From positions 1-57,902 of the forward strand of contig NZ_VDGG01000024.1 of assembly GCF_006861775.1 (NCBI RefSeq): a DNA stretch of 57,902 nucleotides, given 5' to 3'. The DNA is from Psychrobacillus soli. GTDB taxonomy: Bacteria > Bacillota > Bacilli > Bacillales_A > Planococcaceae. The position numbers were made by a program, and so were the translations under genes. Shown one piece after another: positions 34,947-43,955 of the stretch; the first letter of the stretch is position 1; the number at the start of each line of letters is the position of its first letter. The notes under the pieces were generated by a model, which did not search any database, was not told the origin of the DNA, and was given only the letters and a program-made list of their open reading frames with translations.

Positions 34947-36716
34947 ATGTTTCAAGCTTTTCAGCCAAAGAATGTAATAAATACCCCGTTTTTGTTTTTG
35001 ACGGGAAAAGGCGGGGTAGGAAAAACGTCCACAGCATGTGCTACAGCTGTGTCATTAGCGGACAATGGAAAGAGGGTTTTGCTAATCAGTACAGATCCTG
35101 CTTCCAACTTACAAGACGTATTTGGTATTGAATTAACTAATAGGCCAAAAGTAGTTCCAAATGTTGAGAATCTACATGCATGTAACTTAGACCCAGAGGC
35201 TTCTGCAAAAGCCTATCGTGAAAAAGTTGTTGGTCCATATAGAGGAAAGCTTCCTGAGTCAGTAGTATCTTCAATGGAAGAACAATTATCAGGTGCTTGT
35301 ACTGTAGAAATAGCCGCATTTGATGAGTTTACAAGCTTGCTTACAAACACAGAAATAGTAAGTCAGTATGATCATATTATTTTTGATACAGCACCAACTG
35401 GCCATACTTTACGACTTTTACAACTTCCAACAGCATGGAATGGGTTCCTAGAGGAGAGTACACATGGAGCATCATGCTTAGGCCCATTATCGGGCTTAGC
35501 AGATAAAAAAGATCTTTATTCCAAAGCAGTAGAGGTTTTAGCTGCCCCAGACAAAACTACATTAATTTTGGTTACAAGACCTGACGTCTCCTCCCTTTTA
35601 GAAGCTGATCGTGCCTCTATAGAACTAAAAGATATCGGGGTTAAAAATCAAATTGTTATTGTAAATGGATTACTTAGCGAATATAACCAGGAGGATGAAG
35701 TATCATCCGCATTTTATCAACGACAAAGAAATGCTTTAAAACAGATGCCAAAAAGCTTAAAACAAGCTATGACATATTCTCTCCCTTTTGTTTCATATTC
35801 CTTGACAGGTATAGAAAACCTTCGTTATTTGTTTAAATTGTACACTTTACCTGCTACGCTATCTAACAACCAAACTGAAACAAATGATCATCTTAATTTA
35901 AAGGATGTTATAGATGACTTTTCCCTCTCGGATACAAAGTTAATCTTCACTATGGGTAAAGGTGGGGTAGGAAAAACAACAGTCGCATCTGCAATTGCAG
36001 TTGGATTAGTTGAAAAAGGACATCGTGTCCACTTAACAACGACAGACCCTGCTGCCCATCTCAATTATCAATTTCAAAGTAGTTTAATGAATCAAAACCT
36101 AAGTATTAGTAGTATTGATCCTAAACAAGAAGTAGAAAAATATAAAGCAGATATTTTATCAAAAGCTAGTAAAGATCTGGACGAAGATGGAATTGCATAC
36201 CTACAAGAAGACCTAAATTCACCTTGTACAGAGGAGATTGCAGTATTTCGTGCTTTTGCAGAAGTAGTAGCAAAAACGGATAACGAAATCGTAATTATCG
36301 ATACAGCACCGACAGGACATACTTTATTGTTATTAGATGCAGCACAGTCGTATAGCAAAGAAATAGAGAAATCTACTGGTGAAGTGCCAAAAAGCGTGGA
36401 AAACCTTCTTCCACTACTTAGAAATCCAAAAGTAACAGAAGTAGTTATCGTAACACTTGCTGAAGCAACTCCAGTATTAGAAGCATCTCGCCTACAAGAA
36501 GACCTTAGAAGAGCAGAAATAAGTCCAAAATGGTGGGTTATTAATCAAAGTTTATATGCAACCAATACGACTGATCCTGTGTTACGAGGTAAAGCAATTG
36601 GGGAATTGGAATGGATTCATGAAGTAAGTGACAATAAGGCGATAAACTGTGCAATAATTCCATGGCTACATGAAGAAAAAGTTGGATATGACAAACTAAA
36701 AGACTTTATTAACTAA
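34947..36716 (+). CDS. arsA: ArsA arsenite-stimulated ATPase
   Basis: The 589-residue protein is two fused homologous halves, each with a GKGGVGKT P-loop (about 20-27 and 336-344) and DTAPTGHTLRLL/DTAPTGHTLLLL transduction motif. The metalloid-site cysteines appear in SGACTVEIAAF and NSPCTEEIAVF. It energises ArsB. Confidence 0.95.
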   Translation: MFQAFQPKNVINTPFLFLTGKGGVGKTSTACATAVSLADNGKRVLLISTDPASNLQDVFGIELTNRPKVVPNVENLHACNLDPEASAKAYREKVVGPYRGKLPESVVSSMEEQLSGACTVEIAAFDEFTSLLTNTEIVSQYDHIIFDTAPTGHTLRLLQLPTAWNGFLEESTHGASCLGPLSGLADKKDLYSKAVEVLAAPDKTTLILVTRPDVSSLLEADRASIELKDIGVKNQIVIVNGLLSEYNQEDEVSSAFYQRQRNALKQMPKSLKQAMTYSLPFVSYSLTGIENLRYLFKLYTLPATLSNNQTETNDHLNLKDVIDDFSLSDTKLIFTMGKGGVGKTTVASAIAVGLVEKGHRVHLTTTDPAAHLNYQFQSSLMNQNLSISSIDPKQEVEKYKADILSKASKDLDEDGIAYLQEDLNSPCTEEIAVFRAFAEVVAKTDNEIVIIDTAPTGHTLLLLDAAQSYSKEIEKSTGEVPKSVENLLPLLRNPKVTEVVIVTLAEATPVLEASRLQEDLRRAEISPKWWVINQSLYATNTTDPVLRGKAIGELEWIHEVSDNKAINCAIIPWLHEEKVGYDKLKDFIN

Positions 36717-36732
36717 TTGGTGGGTGAGTGTA

Positions 36733-37161
36733 ATGACGAATAAGAATTACCATGAATTGATTAAAGATCGTATTTATATCGGTGGTGCAGATGATGTAGA
36801 TGAGGTAATGGAAAATGAAAAAGTGGGTAGAGTATTTGATTTAAGAGCAGAATCATCTAATGTAAACTTTCATGATAAAAGAGTACACAGTCCAATAGTT
36901 GATGATGCAGATCAACAAGACATTTCTATAAAGAGTTCAATTGAACAGGTAGTAAGAGCGTATAATGAAGGAGAAAGTGTTTACTTCCACTGTCAAGGTG
37001 GTAGTAACCGTACTGGCACTGTTGCTATTGGAACATTACTTTCTTTAGGTAAAGCAGACACTATTGAAGAAGCGGAACAAATGGCAAAAATAGTACGGCC
37101 GAAAATTAGCGTAAAACCAGAGATGAAAGAAGCATTGAGAAGAATCTTTCCAAATGCATAA
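36733..37161 (+). CDS. Protein-tyrosine phosphatase-like protein in the ars operon
   Basis: The 142-residue protein carries the CX5R phosphatase loop in HCQGGSNRTG, with Asp in SPIVDDADQQ as a possible general acid. This is a dual-specificity type and not ArsC-like. Its role in arsenic resistance is unknown; it could act on arsenate-modified or phosphate-bearing molecules. I use ATG at 36733 (GGTGGG upstream); GTG at 36724 is possible. Confidence 0.8.
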   Translation: MTNKNYHELIKDRIYIGGADDVDEVMENEKVGRVFDLRAESSNVNFHDKRVHSPIVDDADQQDISIKSSIEQVVRAYNEGESVYFHCQGGSNRTGTVAIGTLLSLGKADTIEEAEQMAKIVRPKISVKPEMKEALRRIFPNA

Positions 37162-37182
37162 AAAACTTTAGGAGGAAGATAA

Positions 37183-37458
37183 ATGAATATTACTGACGGA
37201 GCGAAAAAATTATTAGAAAATGTACTTAGTGAAAAAGGTGCTGAAGCAATTCGCCTTTTTACTAATGCTGGTTGTTGTGGACCACAATTTGCATTGTCTT
37301 TAGATGCACCGCTAGAATCCGATACAATCCAGACTATCAACGGTATTAAACTAGCGATCGATTCGCAAGTTAATAATACAGAAGGTCTAACTCTTGATAT
37401 AGAAGAAAATGACAGAGGTACAGGGCTGGTTCTTATAGGTGGAAGTAGCTGTTGTTAA
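37183..37458 (+). CDS. HesB/IscA-like protein with terminal Cys-Cys
   Basis: This 91-residue protein has the HesB fold (MNITDGAKKLLENVL start, central beta region) with vicinal Cys31-Cys32 in NAGCCGPQF and a C-terminal GGSSCC (Cys90-Cys91). In IscA the C-terminal cysteines bind Fe-S clusters; here the two pairs could instead bind arsenite. It is the last gene of the ars operon, preceded by GGAGG. Confidence 0.8.
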   Translation: MNITDGAKKLLENVLSEKGAEAIRLFTNAGCCGPQFALSLDAPLESDTIQTINGIKLAIDSQVNNTEGLTLDIEENDRGTGLVLIGGSSCC

Positions 37459-37539
37459 TGAAAAGTAACTGAACTCAATAAACAGATTTGTTCAGTACCA
37501 TTATTTTATGAGGTTTAGTGCTATTTGAATTACAAATGA

Positions 37540-37564
37540 ACTCCTCTGGTCACCAGAGGAGTTT
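37540..37564. terminator. Bidirectional terminator of the ars operon and MFS gene
   Basis: AACTCCTCTGG pairs with CCAGAGGAGTT around three bases; short T runs lie on both sides. Confidence 0.75.
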
Positions 37565-38834
37565 ATTGCTTTTCTAGAGCCACATTTGAAATCGAAATTG
37601 ATTTTCCATGTCTTTTATATGAGTTTGACCAAAGAATCGCTAATAATAAAAATATAATTGCTCCTCCCCAGTAAATGTAGGAGAAACCATTTACTAATCC
37701 TATGATCAAGAAACTAATAAATGGACCAATGGATGCCCCAAGATCCTGAGCCATTGAATATGTAGTAATAAATGAAACTACATTTGAGTTCTTTGAAATG
37801 TCTAAGGCAATTGCATCAACTATTGTCGTAAGAGAGGTCGCCGCAATCATGACAAGAAAAGTAAAGAAAATCAATACAAGGATTGGTATTTCATTAGAAA
37901 TGATTCCAAACGTCAAACTTGCAAAAATTAGTGAGATAATTAATACAGGCACTCTTCCTTTGACCCCATCAGACCAAGTTCCAAAACGTACTCCTAAAAA
38001 TGGTCCCCATATCCATTGTAGAGATAAGATAATACCAGTTAGAAAAGTTGCACTGATCACAGTTCCGAACAAGATGACACTTTCTCCATGGTTTTGCTCA
38101 ATTACAGAACTTAATGTTGATATAAATATCCCTTGAAATAATAAAGTGATACAGAAACCAGTAAAAATAATTCTTCCTCTGCCTTGTTTGAGACTGTTTA
38201 TATATGAATTACCTTTAAATATAACCTTCTCCGTATTATCCTGCTCATGATCTTTTAAAGGAGTGGTTTTAACATACAAGAAAATCAAAGGTAGGGCTAA
38301 TAGAGTAAGACTCCCGAAAATAATTGAAATAGTACTTAAACCCAATATTGGTACCAGCAGCCCTCCCGCTAACATGCCTACTAAGCTCCCTAATCGATAT
38401 AGTCCATTGTATAGACCAATTGATTTCCCCCTATTATTTTCTTCCGTATTAAAGGCCACAATCGATAAACCCCCAATTCTCAAAAAGGACCATGCTATAC
38501 CCCATACTCCTCGGAGAATAATCCAAGCTATAAATCCATTTAGTAATCCATAGCCTAATGTCGTAATACTACCTAAAATGATTGCAATTACTAATCCTGT
38601 TTTTAGAGATATTCTACTATATATCCATCCAACAATCGGATTAAAGGGCAGTCGGATAAAGCGGTTAATGGATAGAAGTACTCCAACTTGCCAAATCGAG
38701 TCGAGGCCCACTTCTTTCCAATATAAGGGCAAGGCAATGTATAACATTGAATCCCCGAACAAACTTATTGCAGTAATTAAGGCCACAATGACAATTACAG
38801 ACGGTTTACTTTCACCTTTGCTTGATTCGGACAA
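37563..38834 (-). CDS. MFS transporter
   Basis: The 423-residue protein has twelve predicted helices and an MFS-like NRFIRLPFNPIVGWI loop. The TTG at 38834 is chosen because AGGAG is eight bases upstream; a GTG at 38843 abuts that site. Its substrate is unknown. A copy of the MarR-type operator lies in its upstream region, linking it to the flavoproteins. Efflux of an organoarsenical or thiol adduct is a possibility, not shown. Confidence 0.82.
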   Translation of the reverse strand: MSESSKGESKPSVIVIVALITAISLFGDSMLYIALPLYWKEVGLDSIWQVGVLLSINRFIRLPFNPIVGWIYSRISLKTGLVIAIILGSITTLGYGLLNGFIAWIILRGVWGIAWSFLRIGGLSIVAFNTEENNRGKSIGLYNGLYRLGSLVGMLAGGLLVPILGLSTISIIFGSLTLLALPLIFLYVKTTPLKDHEQDNTEKVIFKGNSYINSLKQGRGRIIFTGFCITLLFQGIFISTLSSVIEQNHGESVILFGTVISATFLTGIILSLQWIWGPFLGVRFGTWSDGVKGRVPVLIISLIFASLTFGIISNEIPILVLIFFTFLVMIAATSLTTIVDAIALDISKNSNVVSFITTYSMAQDLGASIGPFISFLIIGLVNGFSYIYWGGAIIFLLLAILWSNSYKRHGKSISISNVALEKQ

Positions 38835-38901
38835 TACTATCACTCCTAACTCAGTGATGAATTAACTTAAGATTCTATACTTGTAAGGGTATGCTAATTG
38901 A

Positions 38902-38918
38902 TTGTGAATTGCAACTAA
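38902..38918 (-). promoter_or_regulatory. Candidate MarR operator, copy 1 (MFS gene)
   Basis: On the minus strand TTTAGTTGCAATTCACAA, matching the MarR-gene site (copy 4) at 15 of 19 positions on the aligned strand. No clear -10 is placed around it, so its exact effect is open. Confidence 0.55.
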
Positions 38919-39121
38919 ATTTCATGTGGAATTTGAATTTTTTTACTCTCGCTTGTACAATTAACTTGTACGGTATTTGAACAAAAAAATCTCGCTTTCT
39001 TTGAAGAAGTATATAAATAATCACATATAATCTACATTATTATTAATCATTAAATATAAATCCAATAACTCAGTTTGTAGTGAGCACTTATTTTGTAGTC
39101 TTTTTTATACATTAATAATTA

Positions 39122-39150
39122 TTGCGTTTTACAAATAAATAAAGTATAAA
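39122..39150 (+). promoter_or_regulatory. Promoter of the ArsO-like gene with operator copy 2
   Basis: TTGCGT (39122-39127), a 17-base spacer and TATAAA (39145-39150). The -35 starts the operator-like TTGCGTTTTACAAATAAA. The remaining 38919-39121 is AT-rich with no gene. Confidence 0.6.
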
Positions 39151-39246
39151 TGTGTTAAGAGAGAAAATTCTGTCTTATTCAACATCTTATTATTTTCCAA
39201 AATGATGGTAGCTTAAATATTACATATTAGATACTTTTTCTCTGAA

Positions 39247-39268
39247 TTTACTTGCATTTTACAAATAA
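39247..39268 (+). promoter_or_regulatory. Operator copy 3 just before the ArsO-like gene
   Basis: TTTACTTGCATTTTACAAAT, 17 of 18 identical to copy 2 over the TTGC-to-TAAA core. It lies between the promoter and the ribosome site, a roadblock position. Confidence 0.6.
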
Positions 39269-39282
39269 AGGGGGATGTTAGC

Positions 39283-40338
39283 ATGGAAGGGATACTAGAT
39301 ACAATAGTCATTGGAGGGGGGCAGGCAGGCCTTACTTCAGGCTATCACTTACAAAAAAGAGGACTTAGTTTTCTAATATTGGAGGCAAGTGCTCAAGAAG
39401 GGGGTTCTTGGCCACTTTACTACGACAGTCTTAAACTATTCTCACCAGCAGGTTTTTCATCGCTTTCAGGATTAAAATTTCCCGGAGAGCAAAATCGTTA
39501 TCCGAATAGAGATGAAGTAGTTCAGTATTTAAAGGATTATAGAAGACATTTTCGATTGCCAGTTCGCACTAACCATCGCGTTGAGTCAGTTGAAAAGGGT
39601 GGAGAAGGTTTTATTGTTCGTACGATGGAAGGGGATATTTTTCAGGCAAGAACCATCATCAATGCGACCGGCTCGTTTAATAATCCATTCATACCAAGAA
39701 TAGCGGGGCAAGAAGAGTTTAAAGGATTAACACTGCATTCCTCCGAATACAAAAATTCGCAGCGATTTCTCAATCAAAGAGTAGTGGTCGTAGGACGAGG
39801 AAACTCAGCAGTACAAATAGCAGTTGAGTTGTCCCAGGTGAGTCAGACATCATTAGCTGTGCTACGCCCTGTCCAGTTTGTGAAACAACAGATATGGGGT
39901 AAGGATTTGCATTTTTGGATAAAACTAATTGGCTTTGACTCATTTCCATTTTGGAGATTTAGAAAAACTGCACCGAGTTCTAGTGCAGTAAACGATACGG
40001 GTCGATACAAAGAGCGATTAACTGCTGGAAAACCGGATCAACAACCTATGTTTAAATCCTTTTATCAAGATGGGGTTATTTGGACAAACGGGGTAAAAGA
40101 ACAGGTGGATACAATAATCTATGCTACTGGATACAGACCACAATTTCCATATCTTCAAGCGATTGGAGCGTTGGATATTGATGGGAAGCCGTCACATAAA
40201 GCAGGTATAAGCAACATTCCGGGGCTTTACTATGTGGGGGTGGAAGGACAGCGTTCCTTTGCTTCTGCAACTATAAGAGGGGTAGGACCTGACGCACGGT
40301 ATGTAGTGAAAAAATTATTGCATTATCTTAAGTATTGA
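39283..40338 (+). CDS. arsO: ArsO-like flavin-dependent monooxygenase
   Basis: A 351-residue FMO-type flavoprotein has an FAD motif VIGGGQAGLTSGYHL at the start and a second dinucleotide motif VVVGRGNSAVQIA near residue 166, plus the YATGYRPQF C-terminal motif. ArsO proteins occur in ars clusters of several Firmicutes and Actinobacteria with unproven substrates. GGGGG precedes the ATG. Two operator copies sit upstream. Confidence 0.75.
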   Translation: MEGILDTIVIGGGQAGLTSGYHLQKRGLSFLILEASAQEGGSWPLYYDSLKLFSPAGFSSLSGLKFPGEQNRYPNRDEVVQYLKDYRRHFRLPVRTNHRVESVEKGGEGFIVRTMEGDIFQARTIINATGSFNNPFIPRIAGQEEFKGLTLHSSEYKNSQRFLNQRVVVVGRGNSAVQIAVELSQVSQTSLAVLRPVQFVKQQIWGKDLHFWIKLIGFDSFPFWRFRKTAPSSSAVNDTGRYKERLTAGKPDQQPMFKSFYQDGVIWTNGVKEQVDTIIYATGYRPQFPYLQAIGALDIDGKPSHKAGISNIPGLYYVGVEGQRSFASATIRGVGPDARYVVKKLLHYLKY

Positions 40339-40451
40339 ATGTAAATGGCAAAGTGGTCCTTTACGATAAAGATAGTCAACAGTTAGAAAGTGTGCTACTA
40401 GATAAGCCTTACCGATTATGTGGAGGGAGCTGTTGTTTCAAATGTAGCTAA
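40335..40451 (+). CDS. Possible 38-residue cysteine-rich peptide, or fragment
   Basis: An open frame overlapping the arsO-like stop (TTG start, no clear ribosome site) ends LLDKPYRLCGGSCCFKCS. The CxxxCCxxC pattern is like the ends of the HesB-like and flavoprotein genes. It may be translated by coupling or be the C-terminus of a lost gene. Confidence 0.35.
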   Translation: MNVNGKVVLYDKDSQQLESVLLDKPYRLCGGSCCFKCS

Positions 40452-40492
40452 CCCCGTAGAAGTCCCAACTTCATAGATATATTTGATAACAG

Positions 40493-40516
40493 AGGCTGCC
40501 TATTGGGTAGCTTTTT
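40493..40516 (+). terminator. Terminator after the ArsO-like gene
   Basis: AGGCTGCC pairs (with G-T pairs) with GGGTAGCTT around TATT, then TTTTT. Confidence 0.6.
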
Positions 40517-40612
40517 CTAAAAGAACTAACGAAACAGTTAGTTGAATAAGTCGGTTTATTTGGAAGGTCGTCGAAGTAGTTAAGTTCATGTAAAGGTAAA
40601 GGGGAGAAAAAT

Positions 40613-40660
40613 AAACCAAGCATTTCAAACAAATTAGATATTTAAAATGCTTGGTTTTTA
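40613..40660. terminator. Bidirectional terminator at the recombinase 3' end
   Basis: AAACCAAGCATTT pairs with AAATGCTTGGTTT; T runs follow on both strands. The nearby AACTAAC/GTTAGTT dyad (40524-40543) is unexplained. Confidence 0.75.
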
Positions 40661-40665
40661 TAATA

Positions 40666-41229
40666 TTAATCATGTTTATCTTGATTCTCAGTGTGCTCTA
40701 AATAGCGGTACAGTGTTGATTTACTTATTCCTGTTTCATTTTTAATATCAAGCAATGTGAAGTTACCTGAATGATACATGGAAAGAGCTTTTTTTATATT
40801 ATCGTCTGATTTTTTAGGTCGTCCAAGGGACTTACCTTGTTCTTTTGCTTGTGCCAATCCAATAGCAGTAGACTGTTTCACAATATCCGATTGGAATTGT
40901 ATCATATGCATCAAAATATCTTGCATTGAGAATGATAATACTTTATTACTATAAATATTCTCTTTTAGAAAATGAATGGTTACTCCATCTTTTTCACAAA
41001 GCTTCAACGTATCCATTAGATGTCTTGTAGTATCGGCTAATACAAACATACGGTCAACAACGATGGTATCCCCATCTTGTAATGCCATAAGCATTTCTTC
41101 TAGCTGTATACGTTTCTTGGGTGAACCATGTAACTCGCGATAAATGGTATCGCAATGTAAGGGCATGACATTTAATTGATTCTCACAGCTTTCATCATCA
41201 TATAGAGGACGTATATAGCCATAAATCAT
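40666..41229 (-). CDS. Serine-recombinase family protein without the catalytic serine
   Basis: The 187-residue protein has a resolvase domain (MIYGYIRPLYDDESCENQL; GDTIVVDRMFVLADTTRHLM) and a C-terminal helix-turn-helix (LLDIKNETGISKSTLYRYLE). Where active enzymes have RVS the sequence reads RPL, and the second active-site arginine of DRLxR is also missing. It may have become a regulator or structural accessory protein. It is the only mobile-element-type gene in the island. Confidence 0.8.
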   Translation of the reverse strand: MIYGYIRPLYDDESCENQLNVMPLHCDTIYRELHGSPKKRIQLEEMLMALQDGDTIVVDRMFVLADTTRHLMDTLKLCEKDGVTIHFLKENIYSNKVLSFSMQDILMHMIQFQSDIVKQSTAIGLAQAKEQGKSLGRPKKSDDNIKKALSMYHSGNFTLLDIKNETGISKSTLYRYLEHTENQDKHD

Positions 41230-41248
41230 ATTTATCGCTCCTATCTAA

Positions 41249-41274
41249 GTCCTAAAAAGGTTCCTTTTTGGGAC
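41249..41274. repeat. Near-perfect inverted repeat upstream of the recombinase gene
   Basis: GTCCTAAAAAGG (41249-41260) pairs with CCTTTTTGGGAC (41263-41274) with a two-base centre and one G-T pair. It is 20 bases before the recombinase start, the position of an autoregulatory or resolution site. Confidence 0.65.
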
Positions 41275-41325
41275 TATTAGTGATATAGTAATCATAGAAT
41301 TTTAACAACAATAAAGGAGTTTATT

Positions 41326-42759
41326 ATGCAAAAATTAAAACAACAATGGTTTGGCAATATTCGTGGAGATGTGCTAGCAGGTATCGTCGTCGCACTCGCT
41401 TTAATTCCTGAAGCAATTGCCTTTTCAATTATTGCAGGTGTTGACCCAATGGTTGGGTTATACGCATCATTTTGTATTGCTGTCATTATCGCATTTGTTG
41501 GCGGCAGACCGGGAATGATCTCAGCAGCAACGGGTGCGATGGCACTACTTATGATGCCATTGATAAAGGATTATGGTTTGGATTATTTATTAGCAGCAAC
41601 CATATTAACGGGTATTATTCAAATACTTTTTGGTATATTTAAAGTAGCAAAAATTATGAAATTCATTCCAAACGCTGTAATGATTGGTTTTGTGAATGCA
41701 TTAGCAATAATGATCTTTACTTCACAACTAGCCCACTTTATCGGAATTTCGACGATGACATATGTGTTTGTTGCGATTACATTAATTCTATTATACACAT
41801 TACCGAGATTCATTAAAGTAATTCCAGCACCACTGATTGTATTAGTCGTACTAACGAGTGTTGCAATTTTCAGTGGGTTTGATTTACGAACAGTTGGAGA
41901 TTTAGGAGCAATTACGCAAACGCTACCGTCTTTCTTCATACCGGATATTCCATTTAATTTTGAAACATTAAAAATTATTTTTCCCTATTCTTTAGCATTG
42001 GCTATTGTTGGTTTATTAGAGTCGTTACTTACTGCTCAAATCGTAGATGATATGACTGCAACAGAAAGTGATAAAAACAAAGAAGCCCGAGGTCAAGGGA
42101 TTGCGAACTTTATCACAGGGTTCTTCGGTGGAATGGCTGGTTGTGCCATGATAGGGCAATCGGTTATTAATGTGAAGTCTGGTGGGCGTGGGCGTTTGTC
42201 TACACTTGTTGCCGGAGTATTTTTAATGTTTCTTATCATTGTATTAGGTGATTTAGTTGTACAAATTCCAATGCCTGTTTTAGTTGGAATTATGATTATG
42301 GTAAGTATCGGAACATTTGATTGGAATTCTTTTAAATACTTAGTGAAAGCCCCTCGAACAGATGCCATTGTGATGGTGACAACCGTTCTTATTGTCGTGT
42401 ATACACATGACTTATCAAAAGGAGTTCTAGCAGGAGTATTGCTAAGTGCGATTTTCTTCGTTGTAAAGATTTCGACAGTGAAACTTTCGAAAAATGGCAA
42501 TCAAATTGTTGTAAAAGGGCAATTGTTCTTTGCTTCTACCGATAGCTTTATTAACTATTTTAAACAAAATGTTTTTAATGAAAAACAAATTGATATCAAT
42601 TTCTCTAGTAGCCATATTTGGGATGAATCCGCAGTTGGTGCTGTATTCAAAGTAAAAGATTCGTTGCAGGAAAAAGGGATTGAAGTGCAATTAACAGGAC
42701 TAGATGAATCAAGCAAAAAGATGTTAAATCAGTTGGACGGAATATCATCATCTCATTAA
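41326..42759 (+). CDS. SulP-family anion transporter with STAS domain
   Basis: The 477-residue protein has a membrane part of about 10-14 helices ([20 protein letters not shown] signature) and a C-terminal STAS domain (about 385-477). Substrates in this family include sulfate and bicarbonate. AAAGGAG precedes the ATG. A UspA gene follows by 13 bases, a frequent pairing. Confidence 0.88.
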   Translation: MQKLKQQWFGNIRGDVLAGIVVALALIPEAIAFSIIAGVDPMVGLYASFCIAVIIAFVGGRPGMISAATGAMALLMMPLIKDYGLDYLLAATILTGIIQILFGIFKVAKIMKFIPNAVMIGFVNALAIMIFTSQLAHFIGISTMTYVFVAITLILLYTLPRFIKVIPAPLIVLVVLTSVAIFSGFDLRTVGDLGAITQTLPSFFIPDIPFNFETLKIIFPYSLALAIVGLLESLLTAQIVDDMTATESDKNKEARGQGIANFITGFFGGMAGCAMIGQSVINVKSGGRGRLSTLVAGVFLMFLIIVLGDLVVQIPMPVLVGIMIMVSIGTFDWNSFKYLVKAPRTDAIVMVTTVLIVVYTHDLSKGVLAGVLLSAIFFVVKISTVKLSKNGNQIVVKGQLFFASTDSFINYFKQNVFNEKQIDINFSSSHIWDESAVGAVFKVKDSLQEKGIEVQLTGLDESSKKMLNQLDGISSSH

Positions 42760-42772
42760 GGGAGGAAAAGGA

Positions 42773-43192
42773 ATGTATAAACATATTCTATTAGCGGCAG
42801 ACGGTTCAGAGAATGCAGTGCGTGCTGCAAAAGAGGCAATCAAAATTGCTTCTCTTTCAAAGGAAACGTTAGTTGAAGTTATATATATTGCTGACTTCGA
42901 TAAGGCAAAAACAGATATTCTACATGCTACTTCAACTGAAACATTACCAATTGAACGTCGTAAAAAAATTAAAAATGTGGAGCAAGTCTTATTTGATGCA
43001 AATGTGAATTACAAAGTAACGATTTTACATGGAATACCGGGTCCAGAAATTATAAAATACGCAAATGAAAAAGGTGTAGATTTAGTCGTTATTGGCAGTC
43101 GAGGTTTAAATGGTCTGCAAGAAATGGTGATTGGTAGCGTCAGCCATAAAGTGATGAAACGTGTAAATTGTCCTGCCTTGATTGTGAAATAG
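42773..43192 (+). CDS. Universal stress protein UspA family
   Basis: The 139-residue protein has the UspA fold, with the ATP-binding-type motif GSRGLNGLQEMVIGSVSHKV near the C-terminus. It probably modulates the adjacent SulP transporter or responds to stress; not shown. GGAGG precedes the ATG. Confidence 0.9.
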   Translation: MYKHILLAADGSENAVRAAKEAIKIASLSKETLVEVIYIADFDKAKTDILHATSTETLPIERRKKIKNVEQVLFDANVNYKVTILHGIPGPEIIKYANEKGVDLVVIGSRGLNGLQEMVIGSVSHKVMKRVNCPALIVK

Positions 43193-43269
43193 GCGAATTG
43201 TATGCTCTGACGAATTAAAGAATTGAAATTTTCTTATTTACTACTGGTAGCTACAGTTCAAGAACAGGG

Positions 43270-43293
43270 GGTTGCTTAGGCAGCTCTTTTTTA
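43270..43293 (+). terminator. Terminator after the SulP-UspA operon
   Basis: GGGTTGC pairs with GCAGCTC around TTAG, then six T. Confidence 0.6.
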
Positions 43294-43358
43294 ATTCAGA
43301 TAACTGGTCAAGTTAATTTAAGAAGAACTATTAAAATCAAGAAGTTGAAAGTTAATTG

Positions 43359-43389
43359 TTGCACATTGCAAGTAAATGATGTATATATT
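43359..43389 (+). promoter_or_regulatory. MarR gene promoter with operator copy 4
   Basis: TTGCAC (43359-43364) and TATATA (43382-43387) are 17 bases apart. The operator TTGCACATTGCAAGTAAA (43359-43376) covers the -35, so the MarR protein probably represses its own gene. Confidence 0.65.
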
Positions 43390-43406
43390 ATATAAGAGGT
43401 GAGAAC

Positions 43407-43853
43407 ATGGAAAACAAACGTGAGCTATTTCAAGTACTTACTCGTAGGTTCGGACTCCTTAATAAAAATTGTTGTTCTATTGGAGCCGTGGATATATCAT
43501 CCGTACAAAGTCATATTCTTTACGAAATAGATAAACAAACTTCTCCATCTATGCAACAAGTTGCGGAGTCGATAGCAATGGATATAACGACTTTTAGTCG
43601 ACAAATCCAAACGCTGATTAAAATGGAACTAGTAAAGAAAACACCATCCTCTGCAGACAAAAGGGTATATATATTATCGCTTACAGTACAAGGTAAGTTT
43701 GTAGCTACAACCATTGACGAATCGATGAATGCTTATTTAGAGGAAGTATTCTCGCATATGAACGAATTTGAAAGAGAAACAGTTATTCGTTCGATAAAAT
43801 TACTAAATCAAGCCATGTCCAAATCAAGCGTTTGCTGTACCCCTCTACTTTAA
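43407..43853 (+). CDS. MarR-family regulator with two Cys-Cys pairs
   Basis: The 148-residue winged-helix protein has the typical MarR centre (MQQVAESIAMDITTFSRQIQ, then SSADKRVYILSLT). It has vicinal cysteines at 22-23 (LNKNCCSIG) and 143-144 (SSVCCTPLL), near the N- and C-terminal dimer helices. Such pairs suit sensing of arsenite, disulfide stress or electrophiles. GAGGTGAG precedes the ATG. Operator copies at its own and four other sites make it the likely regulon repressor. Confidence 0.85.
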   Translation: MENKRELFQVLTRRFGLLNKNCCSIGAVDISSVQSHILYEIDKQTSPSMQQVAESIAMDITTFSRQIQTLIKMELVKKTPSSADKRVYILSLTVQGKFVATTIDESMNAYLEEVFSHMNEFERETVIRSIKLLNQAMSKSSVCCTPLL

Positions 43854-43884
43854 GCAAGTTAAGTCTTGCTTAAAAAAATATATA

Positions 43885-43917
43885 TTACTTGCAAAATGCA
43901 ATTAACTAGAATATTAA
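43885..43917 (+). promoter_or_regulatory. Flavoprotein promoter with operator copy 5
   Basis: TTGCAA (43889-43894), 17 bases, TATTAA (43912-43917). The operator TTACTTGCAAAATGCAA (43885-43901) overlaps the -35. Its reverse complement is nearly identical to copy 3. Confidence 0.65.
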
Positions 43918-43955
43918 TACTGGTAATACAACTAAAAATTTTTGGAGGTAAAAGT

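Noticed and set aside
37563-38834. ArsJ-type organoarsenical permease
   Set aside because: ArsJ is normally paired with a GAPDH gene, which is absent; sequence alone does not support the call.
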